A stretch of 64,000 nt of DNA from an uncultured Pseudomonadota bacterium. GTDB taxonomy: Bacteria; Myxococcota_A; UBA796; JAFGLY01. Both the position numbers and the translations under genes were made by a program. Positions 30,060 to 39,307 of the stretch are shown in pieces. The DNA is taken from positions 1 to 64,000 of the forward strand of contig CALDOK010000004.1 in the NCBI GenBank assembly GCA_937912125.1. The letters run 5' to 3'. The notes beneath the pieces are model-generated. The model was not told the DNA's origin, made no database searches, and saw only the letters and a program-made list of their open reading frames with translations. How positions within the stretch are numbered: position 1 is the first letter of the stretch; the number at the start of each line of letters is the position of its first letter.

Positions 30060-31442
30060 TTAGCGCGGCCCCAGCACGCGCCACACCTGACGCGGCGGTT
30101 GACCTGGATCCTCTGACTCCCGGTCCATGCCCAGGGGCTGGAGCTCGAAGGCGTAGTGCATACGCCGGGCCCGGTCGTGGACCCCCAGGCTGGTCCAGCG
30201 GCGGTGCTGGAAGTCCTCGAGCCAGAGCCAGCAGGTGTCCCAGTCACGGACGTCGAAGGGGCCGAGCTCGTCGCTGTCCCGGGCCGGGCTGGTGTTGAGC
30301 TCCCGGCAGCCGTCCCTGTCGGCCTGATGGACGGGCTCAGGGTTGACGGCCTCGAGCTCGCGGATGAGGGAAGGAGCCGGGGCGTAGTAGCGCCGGGCCA
30401 CGTCCAGGCTGTCCAGGGCGAGCAGGCTGACCACCACCGCCAAGCTCAGCCCCGCTGCCATGCAGGGAAGGGCGCGCGCCGCGCCGCGGCGATCCCCGGC
30501 CAGCTGCCAGATCCCGTGGATGCCCATGGCCTGTAGCGCGCACAGGGCCACGCCGGGCAGCAGGGCTTGGCGGAACCCGCTGTCGGCGAAGCCCGCCGAG
30601 CTGCAATGCCCCACCAGGAACAGCGCGAGCCAGGTCAGCCCGGCCCGTGGGTAGCGGCGGATGCCCAGGGCGGCGAGCAGCAGTGCCAGGGCCAGGGGGG
30701 GCGCCGACGAGAAGGGCTGAAGGAAGACCGGCAGGGCCAGGTTGAGGCGCAGGGCGTCGGCCAGCTGGGTGTCCATGCCGCTGGGATAGGCACCCTCGCC
30801 CAGCATCGGCCCTGCGAGCGCGGCGAAGACCAGGGCTGTGAGCCCACACCAGGCCAAGCGTTGGGGCCAGCGGCGATGGTGTAGCAGCAGGGCGGCAGGC
30901 AGCGCCAGGAGGATGAGCTCGACACGGCCACCGGCCGCGGCGCCCATCAGGACGGCCGCCCCCAAGCAGCTCGCCCAGCCCCTCGCGCTCAGCAGCGCCA
31001 TCGCCCCCAGCAGCAGCGCGTGGGGCAGCATCACGTTGTAGGCGGAGCTGGACCAGAAGGCGTGGTTGCCGTACAGCGCCACCAGCGCTCCAGCCAGCAG
31101 CGCAGGCCCGGCGCCCACCTGGCGGCGCAGCAGCAGCACCAGGGCGGCGATGGACGCCAGCGAGGCGGCCAGCGACAGCGCCACCAGCGCGCCGGGGGCG
31201 GTGGTGATGGCCCCCATCGCCCGGTACACCCACCCCAGCAGCGGCACGACCCGGGTGCTCCAGGCACCGTGCCAGTCGCCCTGGAACACCGCCAGATACT
31301 CCGCCTCGTGGCCCTCCCATGCATGCCGGGGGAACGCGGGGATGAGCCCGATGCGGACCCACAGCGCGAGCGCGAGCGCGCAGAGCAGGCCCACCCACTG
31401 GTACGGCGCGAGGCCTCCCTGGGTGGGACCGCGCGCTGCCAT
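30060..31442 (-). CDS. Polytopic membrane protein, glycosyltransferase-like
   Basis: 460 aa with many TM segments; start/stop overlap (shared base 31442) with the upstream aminotransferase gene. Confidence 0.6.
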   Translation of the reverse strand: MAARGPTQGGLAPYQWVGLLCALALALWVRIGLIPAFPRHAWEGHEAEYLAVFQGDWHGAWSTRVVPLLGWVYRAMGAITTAPGALVALSLAASLASIAALVLLLRRQVGAGPALLAGALVALYGNHAFWSSSAYNVMLPHALLLGAMALLSARGWASCLGAAVLMGAAAGGRVELILLALPAALLLHHRRWPQRLAWCGLTALVFAALAGPMLGEGAYPSGMDTQLADALRLNLALPVFLQPFSSAPPLALALLLAALGIRRYPRAGLTWLALFLVGHCSSAGFADSGFRQALLPGVALCALQAMGIHGIWQLAGDRRGAARALPCMAAGLSLAVVVSLLALDSLDVARRYYAPAPSLIRELEAVNPEPVHQADRDGCRELNTSPARDSDELGPFDVRDWDTCWLWLEDFQHRRWTSLGVHDRARRMHYAFELQPLGMDRESEDPGQPPRQVWRVLGPR

Positions 31443-32974
31443 CAGGTGGGGAATGCGGGCGTCAAGCCGAGCAGGGGAACCTCGGGTTCGCCATTCTTGT
31501 GGCGCCAGGAAGCATTGACGGGATCCATATCGTAGCTGTCGACGTAGCGCCGCCAGTGGCGCGCTACGTGGGGGACCGCCTCGAGGAGCACCCGGAACTC
31601 ACCTTCGCTGGTGGCCGGATTGAAGCCCACGCGCACCCAGCCTGGCTTCGACGCCAGGTCGCCCCGATCGAGCTTGTCGCGGATGCTCTGGCTGGTGGAC
31701 TGGTCGATGCCCAGCAGGTCGTGTCCGTAGGTGCCGGCGCACATGCAGCCGCCCCGGGTCTGGATGCCGTACAGGTCGTTGAGCAGGCGCACGGCCAGGT
31801 TGTGGTGGAGCTCGCCGTTGTCCAGGATCAGGGACATCACGCCGATGCGAGGCGCGGCGAGGTCGCCCAGGATCCGGATGGAGGGTTCCTTGCGCCAGGC
31901 CTTGATGGCGCGCTCCAGGAAGTGCTGTTCCACGGCGTGGATGCGCTCGACCCCGATCTTCTCTTTGAGGTCGAGCACCAGGCCGGCGCGGATCACCTGG
32001 ATGATGGGGGGGGTGCCGCCTTCTTCGCGGTGGCGCAGATCGTCGAGGTAGCGGTACTCCCAGGGCGAGGTGTACAGCACCGTGCCGCCCCCCGGCTCCA
32101 CGGGCGCGTTGCGCTTGAAAAGGGCTCGGTTCACTGCCAACAGGCCGGGACACTGGGGCCCGCCCACGAACTTGTGCATGGAGATGAACACGGCGTCCCT
32201 GCGCAGGGCCGGGTCGCCATTGGGGTGGAGGTCGATGGGGAGGTAGGGCGCCGCCGCGGCGTAGTCGAAGAAGGCGTAGCCCCCGTGCTCGTGCATCACG
32301 CGCGCGAGGTTGTCGACGTCGGACATGATGCCGGTGACGTTGCTGGCCGCCGAGAAGGTGCCGATCTTGAGCTTGCGATCCCTGTACTTGGGCGACGACA
32401 GGATGCGGTCCAGGTCCCGCCAGTCCGGACGTCCCAGGTTGTCGTAGCCGACGTGCTCGGTGTCGGCGATGGTCTCGCGCCAGGTGATGTCGTTGCTGTG
32501 GTGCTCCATGCGGCTGCGGATGACCAGAGGGCGCTCGCTGCGGGCCAGGTGCTCCTTGCAGCCCTGCCGGTTGGCGAAGTTGTCGGGGATGCGGATGCCG
32601 AGCAGCCCGATGAGCTTGTTGATGGCGCCTGTAGCTCCGGAGCCCGTGAAGATGACCACGTCGTCATCGCTGGCGTTCAGCACCCGCCTGGCCGTGTTGT
32701 GGGCCGCTTCGTACCACTGGGTCATGAAGCGGGAGCAGCTGTTGGCCTCGGTGTGGGTGTTGGTCATCATGGGCAACACCTGGTCCCTCAGGAGCTGCTC
32801 GATGGGCGCGAAGGGCAGGCCGCTGGCGGTCTGGTCGAAGTAGCGCTTGCGGCGGTTGCCCACCGAGGTGGGGATGGTGGCGTCGCGGCCGATGACGCCG
32901 GCCCGCAGCCAGCGCAAGACCGGGTCGTTGCGGATGTCCAGGCCGTCGTGCGCAGGCTGGGAACGCTGGGTCAT
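31442..32974 (-). CDS. Class V aminotransferase-fold PLP enzyme (cysteine desulfurase-like)
   Basis: VVIFTGSGATGAINKLIGLL; YAFFDYAAAAPYLPIDL; AVFISMHKFVGGPQCPGLLAVN (PLP Lys); GGCMCAGTYGHDLL. Confidence 0.85.
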   Translation of the reverse strand: MTQRSQPAHDGLDIRNDPVLRWLRAGVIGRDATIPTSVGNRRKRYFDQTASGLPFAPIEQLLRDQVLPMMTNTHTEANSCSRFMTQWYEAAHNTARRVLNASDDDVVIFTGSGATGAINKLIGLLGIRIPDNFANRQGCKEHLARSERPLVIRSRMEHHSNDITWRETIADTEHVGYDNLGRPDWRDLDRILSSPKYRDRKLKIGTFSAASNVTGIMSDVDNLARVMHEHGGYAFFDYAAAAPYLPIDLHPNGDPALRRDAVFISMHKFVGGPQCPGLLAVNRALFKRNAPVEPGGGTVLYTSPWEYRYLDDLRHREEGGTPPIIQVIRAGLVLDLKEKIGVERIHAVEQHFLERAIKAWRKEPSIRILGDLAAPRIGVMSLILDNGELHHNLAVRLLNDLYGIQTRGGCMCAGTYGHDLLGIDQSTSQSIRDKLDRGDLASKPGWVRVGFNPATSEGEFRVLLEAVPHVARHWRRYVDSYDMDPVNASWRHKNGEPEVPLLGLTPAFPT

Positions 32975-33198
32975 GTCTCGGTCCTCGGGAGAGAGAGTGT
33001 GCCGTCGCGTGCCGCGTGGCGTTTCAGCTTCTATCCCGTCTACACCGGCCTAGGAATGCGCCAGCGCACCATGTGGAGCGCTGCCTGAGAGGTCCTGGGG
33101 ACGAGCCCACTCAGGCGAATCATGAGACAAAATGTAACGTCGCCTCGGCGCTCGCCCCGACCCTGCCGAGTCGGTGCGGGGGAGAGGCATCGGGGGCG

Positions 33199-33996
33199 CT
33201 ATGACGCCTGGAGTCCCTGGAGGAAGCCGTGGAGCACGTGGGCGAAGGCTTCGGGCTGATCGATGAAGGGCCAGTGCCCCGAGGGCGTGACCGTGCTGCG
33301 GGGCACGCCCGCGGCTTGCAGGGCCTCGACCGAGCGGGGGCTGGCGCCGCCGGGCTCCCCGGCCATGTACCGGCTGGGCACGGGCACCGCGGCCAGCCTT
33401 CGGGCGAGCGAGCCTGCGGCTGACAGCGCCACCAGATCGCGGGAGTGCTGGTGGAACACGCGGGGGTCGGCCAGGCGCAGGCTGGCGTAGTACCCGCGGT
33501 GCGCGGGGTCATCCAGGCCGTCCCGGTAGATCTCGTCGCGCATGTGGTCGAAGCCGGAGCGCACGAAGTCGTCCAGATCCCAGCGCGCGGCCGCGCCGCT
33601 GTAGCGGCAGTCGTCCAGGGTGATGTTGCCGTCGATGTTCAGCAGGGCGCGCACGCAGCTGGGATGCCGGTCGGCCATGAGCAGCCCGAGCACGCCGCCC
33701 ATGCTGTGGCCCACCACCACCGCCGGCTGTTCGCTGCGGGAGCTGATCCAGCCCGCGAGCCGGCTGGCCAGATCCGGCAGGGCGATGGGGCGGCTGGGCC
33801 ACGCCGAGCGGCCGTAGCCGGGCAGGTCCGGGATCACATGGCGCCAGCCAGCGAGGGAGGGGTGCTGCACGACGCGCTCGAAGCAGAGGCCCGACTCACC
33901 CAAGCCGTGAAGCCAGAGGATCGGGCCTTCCAGGTCCTGACCGCCCAGGGTGCGCAGGAACATGCCCTGCTCGATCTGATGCACGATGGAAAACAT
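33199..33996 (-). CDS. Alpha/beta-hydrolase
   Basis: ILWLHGLGESGLCFERVV; VVVGHSMGGVLGLLMADRHP (nucleophile elbow GHSMGG); PSGHWPFIDQPEAF (catalytic His). Confidence 0.9.
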   Translation of the reverse strand: MFSIVHQIEQGMFLRTLGGQDLEGPILWLHGLGESGLCFERVVQHPSLAGWRHVIPDLPGYGRSAWPSRPIALPDLASRLAGWISSRSEQPAVVVGHSMGGVLGLLMADRHPSCVRALLNIDGNITLDDCRYSGAAARWDLDDFVRSGFDHMRDEIYRDGLDDPAHRGYYASLRLADPRVFHQHSRDLVALSAAGSLARRLAAVPVPSRYMAGEPGGASPRSVEALQAAGVPRSTVTPSGHWPFIDQPEAFAHVLHGFLQGLQAS

Positions 33997-34039
33997 GGGG
34001 GCCTCCTGGGCCCCCACTATCGTCCTCGAAGCGGGAAGT

Positions 34040-35293
34040 CTAAGGTGCCACGTCGTAGGTGAAGGACGGGGACACCCCGCTGCCCCCGGTGACGCTGCTG
34101 TAGGTCCAGGAGGCCGTGGTGCCGGCCATTCCGCCCAGGATGGCGGAGTAGTTGGCGCTGGCGTCATTGCTGTAGCCGCCGCACACGCTGGCGCTGTTGC
34201 CCGTGGCGTCGTTGTACTTGCCCCCGAGGACCGCAGCGTAGGCGCCACCGGCGTTGTTGTAGAAGCCGCCCACCACCACGGCGCCGGTGTAGGTGGCCGT
34301 GTTGTTGAAGCCGCCGACCACCACGGTGTTGAGGTAGGAGGCCTCGTTGGCGTCGCCGCCCAGCACCACGGCGTCGTCGCTGCTGGCGATGTTGTCGCTG
34401 CCGCCCACCACCACCGTCCCCTGGCCGCTGGCTCGGTTGTCCCTGCCGCCCAGGACGGAGGCGTAGGCCTCGGAGCTGGTGTTCTCGTAGCCCGCGACGA
34501 TAGAGGCGTAGCCGGTGTAGGTGTGGTGATCACCCATGATCAGGTTGTGGGCGCCGTCGCGCGATCCCGCGATCAGGGTGCTGGGCTGGGTGTTGTAGCC
34601 GATGATCAGGTTGCCAAGGCCGGTGGCGGTGTCGTCGGTGGACCCGGCACCGCTGACGATCTGCAGGTTGGTGCCGCTGATCACCAGGTCGCCGCTGCTG
34701 TCGACGCTCAGGTAGTCCAGGGGCTCGAGCACGGCGTCCAGATCGTCGAAGGCGTCGCCCAGATCCGTGATCACACCATCGAGGCTGTCGACGCTGCCGG
34801 ACAGGGACGCCAGGTCCGCGTCCAGATCGTCGGTGGCGTCCCAGAGCTGGTCGATGCCGTCCGCCAGGGTGGCGCTGCCGCCCTCGAGGCCGGTCAGGCG
34901 GAGATCCATGGAGGCGATGGCCTGGCCGTTGGCCTCCACCTGGGTGACCCCGCTCGCGAGCTGCTGCTCCAGGCCGCCCAGGCCGTCGCCCAGGGCCTGG
35001 ATGTCGGACTCGCTCACGCTCACGCGGCCGGTGAGCCCCTGGATGGAGGAGAGGTTCTGGCTGACGCTCTCCTCGAGCTCGGTGAGGTCCACGCCGCCGC
35101 TGAGGGCCTGGACCTCCTGCTGCAGGGAGGTGATGGCGGCCTGATGGGAGGCGTCGAGCTCGTCGATGCGCTCGGACAGTGCGGCCAGCTCGTCGGAGAT
35201 GGCGGCGAAGTCGGCGCTGGCGTCAGGAGCCTCGCTGGCACTGCAGGCGCTGCCGAGGGCGACGAGGGCGAAGGTGATGAAGCGTACGGACAT
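34040..35293 (-). CDS. Lipoprotein with coiled coil followed by YadA/trimeric-autotransporter head-like beta-roll repeats
   Basis: Lipobox-like ALVALGSACSAS; heptad-rich N-terminal half; about 14-aa repeats such as NEASYLNTVVVGGFNNTATYTGAVVVGGFYNNAGGAYAAVLGGKYNDATGNSASVCGGYSNDASANYSAILGG. Confidence 0.75.
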   Translation of the reverse strand: MSVRFITFALVALGSACSASEAPDASADFAAISDELAALSERIDELDASHQAAITSLQQEVQALSGGVDLTELEESVSQNLSSIQGLTGRVSVSESDIQALGDGLGGLEQQLASGVTQVEANGQAIASMDLRLTGLEGGSATLADGIDQLWDATDDLDADLASLSGSVDSLDGVITDLGDAFDDLDAVLEPLDYLSVDSSGDLVISGTNLQIVSGAGSTDDTATGLGNLIIGYNTQPSTLIAGSRDGAHNLIMGDHHTYTGYASIVAGYENTSSEAYASVLGGRDNRASGQGTVVVGGSDNIASSDDAVVLGGDANEASYLNTVVVGGFNNTATYTGAVVVGGFYNNAGGAYAAVLGGKYNDATGNSASVCGGYSNDASANYSAILGGMAGTTASWTYSSVTGGSGVSPSFTYDVAP

Positions 35294-35508
35294 GGGTTCT
35301 CCCGGTGGGTCTGTGTCGAGGGTGTGGGCCGTCATGGCCGTCGACAGCCATCGCAAGGGTCGTGCCGTCGGGTCCCGGGAACCCGGGCGCGGGGAGGAGA
35401 TGCCTGGATGTGTCGCCTGGTGTCGGCGAAAAGACAGGAATAAAGGGAGTCAGACGATCATGGATGCGATCGGCTCGCGGCTCCGCTGGGCCCTGCATGC
35501 GCCTCGGG

Positions 35509-35563
35509 GGGTGTCGAAGATCGTCGAAGACCGTCAAACTCTCGACACCCTGGTTCGACGATC
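35509..35563. promoter_or_regulatory. Two interleaved perfect inverted repeats (9 bp and 10 bp) upstream of the amidase gene
   Basis: A=GGGTGTCGA (35509-35517), A'=TCGACACCC (35542-35550); B=GATCGTCGAA (35519-35528), B'=TTCGACGATC (35554-35563); order A-B-A'-B'. Confidence 0.55.
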
Positions 35564-35643
35564 GCCAGGCCTGGGTCTGGGCGGGGGCTCCAGCCTGATC
35601 CCCGGCCGCCGGGCTATGCTCTCGGGGACAACTGGAGCATGCC

Positions 35644-37347
35644 ATGAGCTACGATCTCGTCCCGATCTCCGCCCCACGCACTGCCGGGCTCGCCCTGCGC
35701 GCACTCGTCGTGCTGCTCGAGCACTCCTCGCCCCGCTCCCTGCTCGCGCGCACCTTGCTGCAGAGCGCTGGTGTGTCCGAGCTGCGGGCCTCCAGCGCTG
35801 GAGCCTACAGCTCCATGTTCATTCCCCCGCTGGAGGTTGCCCCTCGCAGGCAGCCTGTCGCCAGCGAGCAGCTCTCGGTGGACGCGTTCCTCGACGCCTG
35901 CGCCGGTGCCGACAGGAGCGAGCGCGGCGGCTTCACCTTTCGCGGCGCCGCTGACCTGACCCGGGCCTACGGGGACGGAACCACCACCCCGACCGCGGTG
36001 GCCGAGCGGGTCCTCGCCGCGGTGGCTGAGAGCGAGCAGGGCGAAGCGCCGCTGCGGGTCTTCATCGCGCAGCAGGCCCAGGACGTCTTGGCCCAGGCCG
36101 CGGCCAGCACCGAGCGCTGGGCCCGTGGAGAGCCCCTCGGCGCCTTGGACGGGGTGCCCGTGGCGGTCAAGGACGAGCTGGACCAGGCCGGCTACCCCAC
36201 CACCCTGGGCACGGTGATCCACGGATCCGAACCAGCGACCGCCGCCGCCAGCTGTGTCGCCGGCCTGCGCGCGGCCGGGGCGGTGCTGCTGGGCAAGACC
36301 AACATGCACGAGATCGGCATGGGCGTGACCGGACTGAACCCTCACTACGGGGCCTGCCGCAACCCCTACGATCCGGCCTGCGTCACCGGCGGCTCATCCT
36401 CGGGGCCGGCCGCAGCGGTGGCGGCGGGCCTGTGCCCCATCTCGGTGGGTGCCGACGGCGGTGGCTCCATCCGCATCCCCGCGGCCATGTGCGGCGTGGT
36501 CGGTCTCAAGGCCACCTTCGGTCGGGTGAGCGAGCACGGCGTCGCCCCTGTCTGCTTCTCCGTGGCTCACGCGGGGCCGTTCGGCGCGACCGTGGCGGAC
36601 TGCGCCTTGGGCTACGCCTTGATGGCCGGGGCTGATCCCCACGACGCCATCAGCCAGCGCCAGCCCCAGGTCCAGCTGCCGGACCTGGCGGACGGCGACC
36701 TCAGCGGTGTGCGCGTGGGCATCTACGCGCCCTGGTTCGATGACGCCGAGCCCCAGGTGGTCGCCGCCTGCAGGGCCTCTGTGGAGCAGCTCGCCGCCGC
36801 CGGCGCCGAATTGGTGGACATCACCATCCCGGAGCTGGCCCCCATCCGGGCCGCCCACTTGATCTCCATCGTCGGTGAGATGGCCGGCGCTCAGATCGCC
36901 GAGCTGGCCACAGAGCGCAGCCGCTACGGCCTGGACACCCGCCTGAACATGGCCCTGGCCGGGGCGCTCACCGCTCAGGACTTCGTGCATGCTCAGCGCC
37001 ACCGCAGCCGCCTGGCCGAACACTGGAAGGTGGTGCTGGCCCAGGTGGACATCATCGCCACCCCCAGCGCCGGCTGCACGGCGCCGGCCTACCCCGCCGA
37101 CGCGCTGCCCCATGGGGAGTCCAACCTGCCGCTCACCCTGACCATCATGCGCTACGCTCAGGCCGCCAACCTCTTCGGCTTGCCCGGCATCTCGGTGCCC
37201 TGCGGCTACGACGATCGGGGCCTGCCCATCGGCCTGCAGCTCATGGGTCGCGCCTGGGAAGAGGCGCTGCTGCTGCGCATGGCCGCGGTGGTGGAGCGCT
37301 GGGCCGAGCCCCGTCGCCCCAAGGCCTGGTGGGACCTGCTCGGCTAA
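35644..37347 (+). CDS. Amidase (amidase signature family)
   Basis: VPVAVKDELDQAGYPTTLG; GAVLLGKTNMHEIGMG; GGSSSGPAAAVAAGLCPISVGADGGGSIRIPAAMCGVVGLKATFGRVS. Confidence 0.93.
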   Translation: MSYDLVPISAPRTAGLALRALVVLLEHSSPRSLLARTLLQSAGVSELRASSAGAYSSMFIPPLEVAPRRQPVASEQLSVDAFLDACAGADRSERGGFTFRGAADLTRAYGDGTTTPTAVAERVLAAVAESEQGEAPLRVFIAQQAQDVLAQAAASTERWARGEPLGALDGVPVAVKDELDQAGYPTTLGTVIHGSEPATAAASCVAGLRAAGAVLLGKTNMHEIGMGVTGLNPHYGACRNPYDPACVTGGSSSGPAAAVAAGLCPISVGADGGGSIRIPAAMCGVVGLKATFGRVSEHGVAPVCFSVAHAGPFGATVADCALGYALMAGADPHDAISQRQPQVQLPDLADGDLSGVRVGIYAPWFDDAEPQVVAACRASVEQLAAAGAELVDITIPELAPIRAAHLISIVGEMAGAQIAELATERSRYGLDTRLNMALAGALTAQDFVHAQRHRSRLAEHWKVVLAQVDIIATPSAGCTAPAYPADALPHGESNLPLTLTIMRYAQAANLFGLPGISVPCGYDDRGLPIGLQLMGRAWEEALLLRMAAVVERWAEPRRPKAWWDLLG

Positions 37348-37443
37348 CGCTGAGCGTGGTAGCCTGACGGTATGAAGCGGCGAACCAGGGTCATGATCGT
37401 GGCACCTGCGGTGTGGCAGCACTGAGGGCCCCACCCCCCTCCA

Positions 37444-37803
37444 TCAGTACTCGTCGTACTTCTCCATCCTGCCCTTGACCTTCTCCACCGGGTACTTGGC
37501 CTCGTTCGCGGCCAGCTTGGCCTCGACGGCTGCGGCCAGATCCACCCCCGCAGCCTCCGCCAGGTTGAGCAGGCAGATGGCCACGTCGGCCAGCTCCTGG
37601 GGCACCTTCTCGTCGCGGCTGGCCACTCGGGGCTGGGGGCCCTGGTCCTCGCACCACAGGTACAGAGCGAGCAGCTCTCCGGCCTCGGCGCTCAGGGCCA
37701 TCGCCAGGTTGCGGGGGCAGTGGTACTGGCCCCAGTCACGGGCCTGGTTGAAGGCCCGCAGGCGTTCGCGGAGCTGGGCGATTGTGGTCTGTTCGTCGGT
37801 CAT
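37444..37803 (-). CDS. MazG-like nucleotide pyrophosphohydrolase
   Basis: MTDEQTTIAQLRERLRAFNQARDWGQYHCPRNLAMALSAEAGELLALYLWCED...VPQELADVAICLLNLAEAAGVDL; EAGE/ELAD motifs. Confidence 0.85.
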   Translation of the reverse strand: MTDEQTTIAQLRERLRAFNQARDWGQYHCPRNLAMALSAEAGELLALYLWCEDQGPQPRVASRDEKVPQELADVAICLLNLAEAAGVDLAAAVEAKLAANEAKYPVEKVKGRMEKYDEY

Positions 37804-37924
37804 GGCACGTCTCTTAGCGGGTGAGGGTGCGGATCGTGTCTTCGCGGTGTAGCTTGTGCAGCCTCGGCCCGCCCCTTCGCCGGCCGCTCGCGCCCTCCGC
37901 ATCGATGAACCCGCTGGAGTCGCC

Positions 37925-39298
37925 ATGATCCGCTCCTTCGCCTCCTGCTTCTCGGCCGTTGTGCTCCTCGGCGGCTGCGCTCCCTTCGAGCTCGACGCCT
38001 TCATCGACTTGGACGTGAACACCCTGGCCCACCTCGAGTGGACCACCAGCACCGCTGCGCTCTCATGGGTCGAGTACGGGTTCGATCGGGACTACGGAAT
38101 GGTCACCCCCGTCGACCAGGCGGGCGTCGACCACAGCTTCGCGCTGCTGGGTACTCCGCCTCTGACCGAGGTCTTCTACCGGGCCGTCTCCGAGATCGAC
38201 GGCGCCGAGCGTGAGGTGCGTGGGAGCATCCAGACCGGCGGAGTGCCTTCGGATCTTCCGGACTTCGTCGTCAACACCTACGATCGTGCCCGCACCAGCG
38301 ACGACCTCTACATCCTGGGCACCTCCTTCGGCACGATCCCCTGTGTCTACCTGATCGACCGCGAGGGCAACTGGCTCTGGTACAAGCGGGTCAACCCCCT
38401 CAAGAACCCCATCGAGATCAACTTCGAGCGGGGCAGCAACAACATCTTGTTCAACAGCTTCCTCATCGACCACGGCGAAGACGACAGCAACGTCACCCGG
38501 GTCTCCATCGACGGCAGGGTCGACGAGGACATCGACACGCCCTTCGGCCACCACGCCTTCACCGAGCTGCCCGATGGCTCTATCGCCTACCTGGCCATCG
38601 ACGTGCGGGACTACGATCTCGGCGGAGAAGGCACGATGGTGCCCGTGGTCGGCGACTCCATCGACATCGTGCCCCCCGGTGGCGGCGCACCCGGCAGCTT
38701 CTGGAGTGTGTGGGACGACGCGTTCGCGCACGACCCGGCATGGCACGACCGCTGGGACTCCGGCTTCTATCCCCAGGGCGGCGACTGGACCCACGCCAAC
38801 TCGCTGCACTACTACGACGACAGCAACACCTTCCTGATCTCCTTCCGCAACCTGGACATGATCGCCGAGATCGACGCCGACACCGGCGCAGTGCTGCGAG
38901 AGTTCGGCGGGACCGCCGGCTACCAGCTCACCGAGGGCAGCCGCAGCTTCAACTACCAGCACGACGTCAGCTGGACCGCTGACGGCACCCTGCTGTTCAT
39001 CACCACCGACGAAACCACCTTCGAGACCACGGCGGTGGAGTACGAGGTGGACGACGACGCTCAGACCCTGAACGAGGTCTGGAGCCACGGCGACGGCGAG
39101 GGCATCCACGTGCTGGTCCAGGGTACGGCTCGGGACCTGGACAACGGCAACCGCCTGGTGAACTTCGGCTCCAGCGGCCTCGTGCGCGAGGTCACTCCCC
39201 AGGGCGAGGTGGTCTGGGAGCTCGAGGCCCGCGCCGGGGCAGCCTTCGGCAACACCGTGCCCTTCGCGGATCTGTGGGAGCCTGGCACCGCCGAGTAG
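37925..39298 (+). CDS. Arylsulfotransferase (ASST)-like lipoprotein
   Basis: MIRSFASCFSAVVLLGGCAPFE lipobox; WTHANSLHYYDDSNTFLISFRNLDMIAEIDADTGAVLREFGG and FNYQHDVSWTADGTLLFITT are ASST-like propeller motifs. Confidence 0.7.
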   Translation: MIRSFASCFSAVVLLGGCAPFELDAFIDLDVNTLAHLEWTTSTAALSWVEYGFDRDYGMVTPVDQAGVDHSFALLGTPPLTEVFYRAVSEIDGAEREVRGSIQTGGVPSDLPDFVVNTYDRARTSDDLYILGTSFGTIPCVYLIDREGNWLWYKRVNPLKNPIEINFERGSNNILFNSFLIDHGEDDSNVTRVSIDGRVDEDIDTPFGHHAFTELPDGSIAYLAIDVRDYDLGGEGTMVPVVGDSIDIVPPGGGAPGSFWSVWDDAFAHDPAWHDRWDSGFYPQGGDWTHANSLHYYDDSNTFLISFRNLDMIAEIDADTGAVLREFGGTAGYQLTEGSRSFNYQHDVSWTADGTLLFITTDETTFETTAVEYEVDDDAQTLNEVWSHGDGEGIHVLVQGTARDLDNGNRLVNFGSSGLVREVTPQGEVVWELEARAGAAFGNTVPFADLWEPGTAE

Positions 39299-39307
39299 CG
39301 CGACGAT

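Noticed and set aside
33150-33180. CCGAGTCGGTGC resembling the 3' hairpin of Cas9 tracrRNA
   Set aside because: Only a short match; no repeats, cas genes or duplex partner nearby; treated as coincidence.
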